From an uncultured Clostridia bacterium (GTDB taxonomy: Bacteria > Bacillota > Clostridia > TANB77 > CAG-508): a DNA stretch of 39,392 nucleotides. The position numbers and the translations under genes were made by a program. The stretch is taken from positions 1 to 39,392 of the forward strand of contig CAKPDN010000012.1 in the NCBI GenBank assembly GCA_934149005.1, in the 5' to 3' direction. Of this stretch, positions 8,691-16,526 are shown piece by piece. The first letter of the stretch is position 1. Every line of letters begins with the position of its first letter. The notes beneath the pieces are model-generated. The model did no database searches, had not been told where the DNA came from, and worked only from the letters and a program-made list of their open reading frames with translations.

Positions 8691-9615
8691 ATTTTTCTTT
8701 TTTCTCCTTTACTATTTTAGTAAATGCTAAGGTAAATTTACTTTTATCTATGATTGGTAGTGATATTAAATAATATTCTACCTCTAAATCAAAAATCTTA
8801 TCTCTTTTAATTGACTTTTTTAGCTTGTCTATTATTTCTTTACTTTCTTTTTCTGTACCGTGTGCCATAAATATAGGTATTCCTATTTTTGTAATATTTG
8901 CTGTAGTTATAAAATCTTTAAATTTCAAACAGATTCCATTACTTTTTTGTTCACTATAATATGTTTCAAATTCTTTTAATTTTTTTATACAGTTACTCTT
9001 AAATATTAACATATATTCATCTTCTATATTTTTCTCATATTCTTTTAATGATTTATTTATTAATTTTATAGCATTTTCTAAGTTTTTACTTATCTTTGAT
9101 TCTCCAAATAATAATAATTTTGTTTCTGTGTTCATATAAACAGTATCTATTCCGTATACACTCATATTTCTGTCTGTTGTCAACTTTAATTTTGGTACTA
9201 TACAATCAAAATGAAAAAAATCTTTTAGAATAGTACTCATAATAAATTCGCCGAATCTTCCTACTTTATTTAGTCTTATAAGAGTTTTTGTTTTTTCTTC
9301 TCTTACTTCTTCTGCTTCTTCTTTCATAATATTTTTTATAGTTTCTTCTAAGTCAGATATATCTATTTCATCGTTTTCTTCATCTATGAATAAATACAAT
9401 AAATCATACATAGATTCTATTATTTCAATATCATCTTCTATCTCTATATCTTTTGCATTTTCAATATACCTTATTAAGTTCTCTTTGTCTAAAAAGAATT
9501 GTGATACTTGTTCATAAAAAGCATCTTCATTATTAATCTTTATATGAAAAAAAGAATAATTATCTTCCAAGTGATATACGTCAAACTCTTTATATTTTTC
9601 GACTTCAATATCCAT
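8650..9615 (-). CDS. hamA: HamA-like (DUF1837) nuclease of a Hachiman system
   Basis: A 321-aa protein whose middle carries a PD-(D/E)xK-like nuclease signature: Glu123 in GRFGEF, Asp157 in VYGIDTV, and Glu172-x-Lys174 in LFGESK. This is the pattern of DUF1837 HamA proteins. The roughly 110 residues before it are acidic and helical. The gene is the first of a two-gene operon with the helicase and begins at an ATG preceded by AAGGGG. HamA proteins degrade DNA when HamB senses invasion; that role is family knowledge and not visible here. The nuclease residues appear intact, so the system could be functional. Confidence 0.82.
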   Translation of the reverse strand: MDIEVEKYKEFDVYHLEDNYSFFHIKINNEDAFYEQVSQFFLDKENLIRYIENAKDIEIEDDIEIIESMYDLLYLFIDEENDEIDISDLEETIKNIMKEEAEEVREEKTKTLIRLNKVGRFGEFIMSTILKDFFHFDCIVPKLKLTTDRNMSVYGIDTVYMNTETKLLLFGESKISKNLENAIKLINKSLKEYEKNIEDEYMLIFKSNCIKKLKEFETYYSEQKSNGICLKFKDFITTANITKIGIPIFMAHGTEKESKEIIDKLKKSIKRDKIFDLEVEYYLISLPIIDKSKFTLAFTKIVKEKKEKYESIIRNTNNTEM

Positions 9616-9637
9616 AAATATTCCCCTTAAATAATAT

Positions 9638-9697
9638 ACTATACTGGATATGCAAATTTTGTCGAAATTTGTATAAAAATATAAATTTCGACAAAAT
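9638..9697 (-). promoter_or_regulatory. Hachiman promoter region with a perfect 15-bp inverted repeat
   Basis: ATTTTGTCGAAATTT (9656-9670) is repeated exactly inverted at 9683-9697, with 12 nt between. On the minus strand, a plausible -35 TTCGAC (9661-9666) lies inside the proximal arm, 17 bp from a -10 TATAGT (9638-9643), just upstream of hamA. An arm over the -35 is the position expected for a repressor operator. A hairpin in RNA is possible, but there is no T-run, so I favour DNA binding. Confidence 0.55.
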
Positions 9698-9699
9698 GA

Positions 9700-9730
9700 T
9701 TTAGGAGCAAGTATTGTACTTGCTCCTAAA
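9700..9730 (-). terminator. strong hairpin after the unknown gene at 9734
   Basis: TTTAGGAGCAAGTA (9700-9713) pairs perfectly with TACTTGCTCCTAAA (9717-9730) around a 3-nt loop, 4 nt beyond the stop of the 9734-10216 gene. The following minus-strand sequence is only weakly T-rich (TCATTTTG). It separates that two-gene unit from the Hachiman promoter. Confidence 0.65.
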
Positions 9731-9733
9731 TTA

Positions 9734-10216
9734 TTAATACATTGAAACAGATACTTCGAAACCTAATGCTCTAGTTATCATTCGAGACATATAAATTTCA
9801 TCAGACTGCTGTGAGCGACTTTCATCTGGATCATAATGTTCATCAATTTCAACTTTCCAAACTCTGTCATCTACTTCATCAACATTCCATTTCTTTTCAT
9901 ATTCTACCTTTCTAATCTTGTCAATAGGGTAGCCTAATTGTTCCAAAACGGCAATAATCTGTTCTTTTTCATTCTTGCATTTAATCAATTTAAATAAATT
10001 GAATTTTGTATATATTAGTTCAATTCTTACATTTTCTCCTTCCTTTGTTACATTTAAGCTAGTTACATTTTTCTGGTCTGCAGAATGTTCCTCTAAAACT
10101 TTCCGAATAACAGGGTTCATTCCTGCAAATAAACTTAAGTTAGTAGAATATCTAATCTCAATTTTGGAAAATATTCCGTCTTCTTTGTCTACTATTACTT
10201 CGTAATTTTGTCTCAT
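9734..10216 (-). CDS. unknown protein, 160 aa, second gene of a two-gene unit
   Basis: I do not recognise this family. The protein is mixed alpha/beta and charged, has no signal peptide or membrane segment, and ends in an acidic DEHYDPDESRSQQSDE stretch followed by a hydrophobic tail. The start at 10216 is preferred because GGAGGACATTAAA precedes it; a start 15 bp further up would lie within the preceding gene. The upstream 66-aa gene ends at 10218, one base away, so the two are almost certainly co-translated. Codon use is less AT-extreme than in the Hachiman genes next door. The pair could be a toxin-antitoxin-like or accessory module, but nothing in the sequence proves that. Confidence 0.6.
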   Translation of the reverse strand: MRQNYEVIVDKEDGIFSKIEIRYSTNLSLFAGMNPVIRKVLEEHSADQKNVTSLNVTKEGENVRIELIYTKFNLFKLIKCKNEKEQIIAVLEQLGYPIDKIRKVEYEKKWNVDEVDDRVWKVEIDEHYDPDESRSQQSDEIYMSRMITRALGFEVSVSMY

Positions 10217-10217
10217 T

Positions 10218-10418
10218 TTAATGTCCTCCATTGCTTACAGCATATCCATATTTTTTAAATTGTAATTGTCTGAATGCAGAGTCATTTAGAATCTCTGGTT
10301 CATGAAAATCTAAAAAGCCAGAATGTTCATATACAAAACCACTCCCATTTTCGTCCTCTAAACGCTCTAAAAGGGTTTCCATATTTTCCACTTTTATTGG
10401 TGCATCTGCATTTATCAT
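10218..10418 (-). CDS. unknown small protein, 66 aa
   Basis: An AAGGAGG ribosome-binding site lies 8 bp upstream of the ATG. The protein is acidic and soluble, with no recognised domain. Its last codons, encoding NGGH, contain the ribosome-binding site of the next gene, so translation is coupled. A sigma-A-type promoter lies about 90 bp upstream. Small first gene, larger second gene and tight coupling is the layout of many antitoxin-toxin and regulator-effector pairs, but I see no DNA-binding motif. Confidence 0.55.
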   Translation of the reverse strand: MINADAPIKVENMETLLERLEDENGSGFVYEHSGFLDFHEPEILNDSAFRQLQFKKYGYAVSNGGH

Positions 10419-10505
10419 GTTTCTTTACCTCCTTAAAAATAATTATTTTTAAAGCTACATTTATATAAAAACTTGCACTTGGCAAGGTTAAAAAATTATG
10501 CACAT

Positions 10506-10534
10506 ATTCTATCACAAATTTATGTATAATTCAA
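10506..10534 (-). promoter_or_regulatory. sigma-A promoter for the two-gene unit 9734-10418
   Basis: On the minus strand, TTGAAT (10529-10534) and TAGAAT (10506-10511) are 17 bp apart. The promoter faces the 66-aa gene. A short imperfect palindrome, CTTGCCAAGTGCAAG, lies in the leader downstream of it. Confidence 0.5.
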
Positions 10535-10648
10535 GATAAGTGCAAAGAAGTCCAGTTATTTTCAATTGACCTATTTTTTAATGGTATATTTGTATTTTAG
10601 ATAATTTTGTGCTATACCATAATTATTTTTTTTAATTTTATTTATTTT

Positions 10649-11114
10649 TTACATTTTTCTTATTTGATAATTTAAGACTTTGCAACTATCCCCTAGCAAA
10701 AACTTTCCTTCAAATAACTCATCTTTAAATAAATAAGGTGTAAATTTCTCATTTTGTTCAAATTGATTTATATTTGGTAAGTCTTCTATGTCAATCCATT
10801 CTAATTTTCCTTCTTCAGATAATTCCTTTAAATTTCCTTTGAATTCTTCAGCAGTATAAATAAATATTATGCCCTCTTTGGAGTCTTTCCAATATGATAT
10901 TCCTTGTAATCTTGGTTTAATTAATGTTAAACCTGTCTCCTCATAATATTCTCTAATTATACAATCTAAAGGTGTTTCACCTGATTCAAATTTTCCTCCA
11001 GGTGGTGCATATACTTGTCCGCCATTTTTTTGAAAATTTAATCATTAATACTTTATTATCTTTTTTTAAATAACAAGCCGTTGAATTAAGATGTGCTATT
11101 CTTTCTTTTTTCAT
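10649..11114 (-). pseudogene. Nudix (MutT-type) hydrolase, single frameshift
   Basis: Translation from the ATG at 11114 starts MKKERIAHLNSTACYLKKDN and is thrown out of frame near 11025-11036, where a T7 tract and an A4 tract (plus strand) flank a single G. Past that point the correct frame reads GQVYAPPGGKFESGETPL and continues into IIREYYEETG, a complete Nudix box with REYYEE intact. The coding sequence then runs to a stop at 10649-10651. One extra base accounts for the break, so this is either a recent mutation or a sequencing error. The likely activity would be hydrolysis of an oxidised nucleotide. It is the last member of the long enzyme array. Confidence 0.75.
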
Positions 11115-11128
11115 ATATAACTCCTATT

Positions 11129-11272
11129 TTACTTTTCCATTTCACTATCATATTCATTTTTATATTGCTCATATTTAGCTCTTGCTCTAGGCAACCCTGC
11201 TTTCATAGCTATTTCCAAATAATATTTTGATAACTTTAAATTTTTATTCTTTATTTGTTTACTAGTATTTTT
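11129..11272 (-). pseudogene. C-terminal fragment of a Sel1-like repeat protein (tentative)
   Basis: A short open frame with no start codon ends at the TAG-free stop TAA at 11129-11131. It reads NLKLSKYYLEIAMKAGLPRA and then RAKYEQYKNEYDSEMEK. The A-x-KAGLPRAR-YE pattern resembles the end of a Sel1/TPR-like repeat. It overlaps the tail of the upstream Nudix gene in another frame and probably marks a deletion between array members. Confidence 0.35.
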
Positions 11273-11811
11273 TCATTTAACTTCCTATAAATAGGTTTCA
11301 TTTTCTCTTCATTAGTAATTTCTGAAACGTCTTCAATATTAATCCATTTTACACCACTATTTTCATCTTCTTTAATTCTTAATTGTTCACTTTCATCTGC
11401 TTCTAGTAAAAAGCAACAATCCAAATGTAAGTGAGAAGGTACAAATTTCCCTCTTTTTATATGACTATCTACTGTTAATATTTGAATTCCAAAAATGCCA
11501 TCACTTAATAATTTAAAATTCTTCAATCCTGTTTCTTCTTCAGCCTCTTTTAGAGCTACATGTAGTAACTTGCTATCTCCATCGGCATGTCCACCTGTCC
11601 ATGCCCAAGATTTATATATATTATGATATATCATTATTACTTTTGTTCTTTCTTTATTTACTATCCAACTTGAAGCAGTAAAATGACACATTTTATTTTC
11701 TCTTGTTAATACATCATCAAATGTATCTATATATTTTAACATCATTTCTTTGTCATTTTCTTCTTGTTCATTGTATGGTTTATAATTTTGTATTTGTTCC
11801 TTTAAGTTCAT
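11251..11811 (-). CDS. Nudix hydrolase (186 aa)
   Basis: The Nudix box reads GGHADGDSKLLHVALKEAEE followed by ETG, which keeps the metal-binding EExxEE-type core although Lys replaces the usual Arg. The preceding WAWTGGHADGD pattern is typical of a widespread Firmicutes Nudix subgroup of unassigned substrate. A TAGGAGAAAAAT ribosome-binding site precedes the ATG, and the gene follows the HD-domain gene after 17 bp. It is a member of the co-directional enzyme array. Confidence 0.85.
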   Translation of the reverse strand: MNLKEQIQNYKPYNEQEENDKEMMLKYIDTFDDVLTRENKMCHFTASSWIVNKERTKVIMIYHNIYKSWAWTGGHADGDSKLLHVALKEAEEETGLKNFKLLSDGIFGIQILTVDSHIKRGKFVPSHLHLDCCFLLEADESEQLRIKEDENSGVKWINIEDVSEITNEEKMKPIYRKLNEKILVNK

Positions 11812-11828
11812 ATTTTTCTCCTATTAAT

Positions 11829-12617
11829 TTAATAATTATTTATTTTTTTGTCTATAAATTTATTTATGATTACCCTTATATTTTCCATCCTACTTTTTGT
11901 TTCTTTATCTTTATAATCAAATCTATCTATTAATATATTTATATAATCATTTTCTTTTACAATTTTATATGTTACATCAAAATTCAAATCAAATGTAAAT
12001 GCTAATATACAAACCCAAAAATCTAATGGTGTTACTCTATCGTGAATATATACACACTTTTGGCTTAATATTGTTTCATATACTTTATCACTCAATAAGC
12101 TTTCTTCCATATCTTCTTTTTTATTTACTCTTGTAGGAAATATTACCTCTATACTTTCTTCTTTCTTTACTCTATAATTGTCTAATTTATCTGCATCTCT
12201 TATTATTTTTGAATGTAGTAAAGTTCTTTTATCTAAACCTTCTTCTATTTTTAATCTACTATGATTTTCTATCGCTTTTTTTATTATTTCATCATATTGG
12301 CTATCTTCTATAAAATTTCTTATCATTTCTTGTTCAAATAACATTTTTGAGCCATGTGTTGCATGATCAAATTTAACACTATTTAATTGATTTGTAATTT
12401 TCAATTCTTCAAATCTTCCGATATCATGCAATAAACCAATTAGTTCTGCAAGTTTTATATCCTCTCTACTTAAATTCAATTTTTCAGCAATTTTTCTTGC
12501 ATTTTCTGTTACATGATATGTATGTACTACTTTTAATTTAAAACTCAAATGTTCTTTATCTTCATATTGTTCTAAAAAGTCTTTAAAAGCAATTTTCGCT
12601 TTTTGAATATCTATCAT
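11829..12617 (-). CDS. HD-domain phosphohydrolase
   Basis: A 262-aa metal-dependent phosphohydrolase of the HD superfamily. His35 (VHTYHV), His64-Asp65 (LLHDIGRF) and Asp141 or Asp143 (RDADKLDN) supply the metal ligands. The start at 12617 is chosen because AAGGAG and AAGG lie upstream and a longer frame would overlap the previous gene. Proteins of this type dephosphorylate nucleotides, but the substrate cannot be read from the sequence. It sits between the NIF3-like and Nudix genes in the array. Confidence 0.85.
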   Translation of the reverse strand: MIDIQKAKIAFKDFLEQYEDKEHLSFKLKVVHTYHVTENARKIAEKLNLSREDIKLAELIGLLHDIGRFEELKITNQLNSVKFDHATHGSKMLFEQEMIRNFIEDSQYDEIIKKAIENHSRLKIEEGLDKRTLLHSKIIRDADKLDNYRVKKEESIEVIFPTRVNKKEDMEESLLSDKVYETILSQKCVYIHDRVTPLDFWVCILAFTFDLNFDVTYKIVKENDYINILIDRFDYKDKETKSRMENIRVIINKFIDKKINNY

Positions 12618-12624
12618 AGTTTCC

Positions 12625-12975
12625 TTATTCTCCTTTATCAAAAAAACTTTCATTTATTAATGGAACAATATCTATTGCAGGCTCCTCATATGGATGAACT
12701 TCTCTTAGTTTAGAAATTACGTTTTTTACTATATTAACATCACATACAACTTCTAATTTTTCTTCTTCTACAAATTCTAAATTATTTTTTTCTCCTATAT
12801 ATGGATTAGCTTCATCTGTTGGTTTAAATGTTCCAACACATTTTGTAGACATTGAACAATGTGTATAGTTACCAATTACTCCTGCTCCTGCTTCACATAT
12901 TGCATTTCTCACTTCACCAACATTTTCTATTGGTATTGTTACAATTATCTTTACTTTGTTAATTTCTATATTCAA
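12625..12975 (-). CDS. NIF3/PII-like C-terminal domain protein
   Basis: This 116-aa protein matches the ferredoxin-like domain inserted in NIF3/YqfO proteins: KIIVTIPIENVGEVRNAIC, then GNYTHCSMSTKCVGTFKPT, and EVHPYEEPAIDI near the end. Stand-alone copies of this CutA/PII-like domain are common in Firmicutes and are often labelled NGG1-interacting factor; their function is unknown. The start is TTG, preceded by AGGAG. The upstream SDR pseudogene ends 15 bp away. Confidence 0.75.
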   Translation of the reverse strand: MNIEINKVKIIVTIPIENVGEVRNAICEAGAGVIGNYTHCSMSTKCVGTFKPTDEANPYIGEKNNLEFVEEEKLEVVCDVNIVKNVISKLREVHPYEEPAIDIVPLINESFFDKGE

Positions 12976-12990
12976 TTTATTTTTCTCCTA

Positions 12991-13707
12991 TCAATAATTT
13001 TTTATATGTCTAACTTCAATACTAGGTATTGTTATTTCGTGTGGTAAATCAAAAATGTATTTAACTGTTTTTGCAACATCTTCTGCTGGTAATCCTGTAT
13101 TCATTACACTTTCTGGCAATTCATTATTTGCTCTTTTATAAAAATCCGTTTGTATTAATCCAGGACATACATCTGTTATTTTTATATTATTTTGTGCTAA
13201 ATCATTCTGGATAGCTTTTCTAAATGCATTTGCTCCAGTTTTTTATGCATTATAAATAGGAAATGGTGGTTAGCACATTACACCGCTTTGTGAATTAATA
13301 TTGATTATTTGTCTATAGCCTTGTTTCTTCATTATAGGAAATATACTTTTTATCATAGCAATTACACCAAATACATTTGTATCAATAACATGTTTTATTC
13401 TTGATAAATCATTCATTTCCTTATAATTTGATTCTTCTTGTTTTGATATATCCCCTGAAATTCACATGCTAGCACAATTAATCAAGCAATCAATTTTCTC
13501 ATAATTTTTATTTATATCATGAATTATATTAGTTATTTGTTTATCATCTGAAACATCACAAATATAATATTTTGATTTTGTTTCTTCTGCTACTTGTTTT
13601 AAATTATTCTCATCAATATCAATTAATATTAGTTTTTCTTCTTTTAACATGTTTGCTATCGCTTTTCCTACACCATTTGCTGCACCTGTAATTATAACAT
13701 TTTTCAC
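12991..13707 (-). pseudogene. short-chain dehydrogenase with three in-frame stop codons
   Basis: The GTG start at 13707 follows AAGGAGG. The frame runs without any frameshift through a complete classical SDR of about 238 codons: NITGAANGVGKAIA-type Rossmann motif, the central LINCAS, an INSQSG catalytic-serine strand, and CPGLIQTDF. It is interrupted by TGA at 13462-13464, TAA at 13270-13272 and TAA at 13243-13245. The third stop falls inside the catalytic YNxxK motif. All three are single-base changes from sense codons. No other gene here needs stop-codon readthrough, so this is a pseudogene and not recoding. Confidence 0.85.
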
Positions 13708-13753
13708 TTTATTTCCTCCTTAATCTAATATAAATAACATCTATATCAATTAA

Positions 13754-14308
13754 CTATAAATAATTTACAATATCTTCAAAAGTATCATATCCACTCTCAC
13801 TATTAATATGTCCACCATTTGGTATTAAAATTTGTTCTGTTGCAATTGTGTCTGCGAATTCTTTCTCAACTTCATATTTTACATATGGATCATTATCTGA
13901 ATAGAAACAAATAATTTCATCTGCATATTGTTTCACATCTTGCAGGTTATCAAAATACATTGATTTATTTACATTATCATATTCTTCATTTAACCCTAAA
14001 TAATTATTAAATCCACATACAAATATTAATTTTTTAACTTTTACTTTATTTTGAGTTAAAAATTTTGATATGAATACTGGTGCAATACTATGTCCAATAA
14101 TTGTTGTATTTTTATTTATCAATCCTAAATCTAAATAATATTTAAGTAATTTACTCCAATTCTCATAATTTTGATATCCTACTCCTATTGGAAATTGTGG
14201 TACATATACTTGTTTTCTATCTGAAGATATAAAATCTTGTAACCAACTAAACCAATTTCCAAATGGACTTCCAAAACTTCCATGTATTATAAAATAATTT
14301 TCATTCAT
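13754..14308 (-). CDS. RBBP9/YdeN-family alpha/beta hydrolase
   Basis: An alpha/beta hydrolase of 184 aa. It has the family start FIIHGSFGSP, a nucleophile Ser74 in GHSIAP, an acid in SDNDPYV (Asp138 or Asp140) and a base His167 in NGGHIN. The length and these motifs fit the RBBP9/YdeN group of small serine hydrolases, whose substrates are mostly unknown. The ATG at 14308 has AGGAG 11 nt upstream; a GTG 12 bp earlier would lie inside the ribosome-binding site. It is part of the array. Confidence 0.8.
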   Translation of the reverse strand: MNENYFIIHGSFGSPFGNWFSWLQDFISSDRKQVYVPQFPIGVGYQNYENWSKLLKYYLDLGLINKNTTIIGHSIAPVFISKFLTQNKVKVKKLIFVCGFNNYLGLNEEYDNVNKSMYFDNLQDVKQYADEIICFYSDNDPYVKYEVEKEFADTIATEQILIPNGGHINSESGYDTFEDIVNYL

Positions 14309-14328
14309 ATTTAATTTCACTCCTATCT

Positions 14329-15069
14329 TTATTTTAATAATGATCCACCATTTACATTTATATTTTCTCCATTTATATAGCTTGCTTTATCTGATAATAA
14401 AAACAATACTGCATTTGCTATATCAATTGTTTCTCCTAATCTTTTTAATGGATTATTTTGCTTATGTTGTTCTATTTCTTGTTCTGTCCATCCTTCTAAT
14501 GCCAATGGTGTTATTGTTAAACTTGGGCTTACTGTATTTACTCTAATTTTATATTTTGAAAGTTCTAGTGCACTTGCTTGTGTAAAGTTTATAATCCCTG
14601 CTTCTGCTGAGCAATATGCACTTGCTTCTACACATGGTTTTGTTCCTAATCTTGATGCTATATTAACAACACTTGCATTTTCACTATTCTTTAATAATGG
14701 AATTGCATGTTTGGTACATATTACTTTTCCTACTAAATTAACATCTAATACTTTTCTAAAATCTTGTATATCAAATTTTTCTATGTAACTATCTATATTA
14801 GTGCCTGCATTGTTTATTAAGTAATCTAATTTTTCTATTTTATTAAACATTTTTATTACATCATCTTCATTAGATATATCTGCTTTTATGAATATAACTT
14901 TATCTTTGTATTCTTCAAATTCTTTTTTAGTTTTTTCATGATTTTCTTCATTATTACCATAATTTATAATTACTTTTGCACCATTTATTAATAATTGTTT
15001 AGCAATTTCTTTTCCTATTCCTGATGTTCCTCCTGTTACTAATGCTACTCTATTATCAAATTCTTTCAT
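14329..15069 (-). CDS. FabG-like SDR oxidoreductase with Lys-to-Glu change in the active site
   Basis: A classical SDR of 246 aa with nucleotide-binding TGGTSGIG (12-19), NNAG (86-89), catalytic Ser139 in NIAS and Tyr152. The residue that should be the catalytic lysine of YxxxK is Glu156 (AYCSAEAG; the usual motif is YCASKAG). The codon is GAA, one transition from AAA. The rest of the fold is well preserved, including the C-terminal GENINVNGG. The protein may bind NAD(P) without reducing a substrate, or the gene may be in early decay. AAGGAGATTAA precedes the ATG. A second SDR pseudogene lies two genes downstream. Confidence 0.85.
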   Translation of the reverse strand: MKEFDNRVALVTGGTSGIGKEIAKQLLINGAKVIINYGNNEENHEKTKKEFEEYKDKVIFIKADISNEDDVIKMFNKIEKLDYLINNAGTNIDSYIEKFDIQDFRKVLDVNLVGKVICTKHAIPLLKNSENASVVNIASRLGTKPCVEASAYCSAEAGIINFTQASALELSKYKIRVNTVSPSLTITPLALEGWTEQEIEQHKQNNPLKRLGETIDIANAVLFLLSDKASYINGENINVNGGSLLK

Positions 15070-15094
15070 AATTATTTAATCTCCTTTTAAAGTA

Positions 15095-15490
15095 TTAATC
15101 TTCTTCAATTATCTCCATTAATATTCCATTTGGATCTTTAATAAAGAAATATGGTTTTCCAAGTCTTCCTTTATTTATAATAATTTCTGAATCATTTAAT
15201 TGGTTATCTTCAACAAACTTTTTAGCTTCCATTATATTTTTTACACCTAATCCAAAATGTTTATTACCAATGGTTTTTAAATCAACACCCAAATTTTTTG
15301 AATGTTCTGGTAATTTTTCTCTTTCTTGATAATAAAATATCTCTAATACCATATCTTTTAATTTTAACATTACAATATCAACATTTTCATCGTGATATTC
15401 TTTGTGATTTTCAAATCCAAATTTTCTGTAAAATTCTAGTGTTTTTTCTAAATTCTCTGCACTTATTGTTACATGATTAAAACTAAACAT
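15095..15490 (-). CDS. VOC-family (glyoxalase/bleomycin-resistance) protein
   Basis: The protein has two beta-alpha-beta-beta-beta modules: FNHVTISAENLEKTLEFYR at the start and KPYFFIKDPNGILMEIIEE at the end. The metal-ligand positions of the VOC superfamily are partly visible: His in the first strand and Glu in the last. Members include lactoylglutathione lyase and antibiotic-binding proteins, and the specific role is unknown. The start is uncertain: the ATG at 15490 has only a weak AGAAAAG upstream, and a TTG at 15511 is an alternative. Confidence 0.8.
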   Translation of the reverse strand: MFSFNHVTISAENLEKTLEFYRKFGFENHKEYHDENVDIVMLKLKDMVLEIFYYQEREKLPEHSKNLGVDLKTIGNKHFGLGVKNIMEAKKFVEDNQLNDSEIIINKGRLGKPYFFIKDPNGILMEIIEED

Positions 15491-15514
15491 ATCTTTTCTA
15501 CTTACAATCAAATA

Positions 15515-16519
15515 TTATCTTTTATTTTCTTCTTTTACACAAATATCTTTCCAAAATTCTTTATCACTAAATTCTAGTCCTCTTTCACTCTCATTATACC
15601 AAAATCTATCTTCTTCAGATGCTTCACCCTGACTAATTAAGTAACTTATTTGCAAAATTCCCATTGCATTAGCAATATCAAAAAATATTGGAAAGACTTC
15701 TTTTTCATAATCAGTTAATTTATTATATTTTTCATATTCTTTTAAAATCATCTTCGTTTTACTTCTTGTTTCTTTAACACTATCTGGATTTAAACATAAA
15801 TTACAAGAACTTACGGCTAAATCCACAATTCTAGGTAGGTAGTTAGAAACTGCAAAATCTATTATCCATAATTTTCCATTATTATCTTTCATAACATTAG
15901 TGCTTATTATATCTCCATGTGTAAAAGCATGTGGTAATCTTTTTACATCAATATTTTTAAATTGCATTAATAATTCACTTAATTTTTTATAATCTCGTTC
16001 ATTTAAATATTGTTTTTTATCTTCAAACTCTTCTATAAAATTTACTATTGCCCATTTATCATATATAAACTCTGAATTTAATTGTTGTTTATGTATAATT
16101 GCCATTTGTCTTACAATTTCTTTTATCTCATTTTCATTTGGAATAATTCCTAAATCAAAAAAACTATTACCATCTATATACTCGAATACACATAATCTAT
16201 ATTTTACGCCATTCATTTCAATGATACATTCACTCTCATTATTTGTTTTATATAGTTTTGGGGTATTTATATCCATTTCTGATGCTAGCACAATTCTATC
16301 AATATAATTTTTACAATCTTCATCCGTTCTCTCTTTATGAAATATTTTTACACAATACTTTCCTTTTGTTGTTTCTAATATATAATTGAAATCTTCATAT
16401 CCAACTGTAATAATTGTGTCTGAAATATATTCTCCTAAATCATAGTCATTGCATATTTCTTTTGAAATTGTATTCAAATCAGTATTTAGATTAATCCTAT
16501 CTTTAAATTCTTGTTCCAT
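15515..16519 (-). CDS. aminoglycoside/choline-kinase-like phosphotransferase
   Basis: This 334-aa protein belongs to the APH/ChoK/homoserine-kinase II family. ATP-binding Lys58 (CVKIF), the Brenner motif His201-Gly-Asp203 with Asn208 (HGDIISTN), and the metal-binding Asp221 in IDFAVSN are all present. Nothing points to a particular substrate; aminoglycoside resistance should not be assumed. GGAGGTG lies 9 bp before the ATG. It sits between the SnoaL-like and VOC genes. Confidence 0.82.
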   Translation of the reverse strand: MEQEFKDRINLNTDLNTISKEICNDYDLGEYISDTIITVGYEDFNYILETTKGKYCVKIFHKERTDEDCKNYIDRIVLASEMDINTPKLYKTNNESECIIEMNGVKYRLCVFEYIDGNSFFDLGIIPNENEIKEIVRQMAIIHKQQLNSEFIYDKWAIVNFIEEFEDKKQYLNERDYKKLSELLMQFKNIDVKRLPHAFTHGDIISTNVMKDNNGKLWIIDFAVSNYLPRIVDLAVSSCNLCLNPDSVKETRSKTKMILKEYEKYNKLTDYEKEVFPIFFDIANAMGILQISYLISQGEASEEDRFWYNESERGLEFSDKEFWKDICVKEENKR

Positions 16520-16526
16520 ACAAACT

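Noticed and set aside
10327..10515. A 62-codon minus-strand frame overlapping the 66-aa gene
   Set aside because: It overlaps the better-supported gene in another frame, runs through the promoter and leader, and has no ribosome-binding site.
12991..13707. Stop-codon recoding (readthrough of TGA and TAA) in the SDR gene
   Set aside because: TGA, TAA and TAG all end other genes normally in this window, and two different stop codons would have to be read through, one of them inside the catalytic motif.
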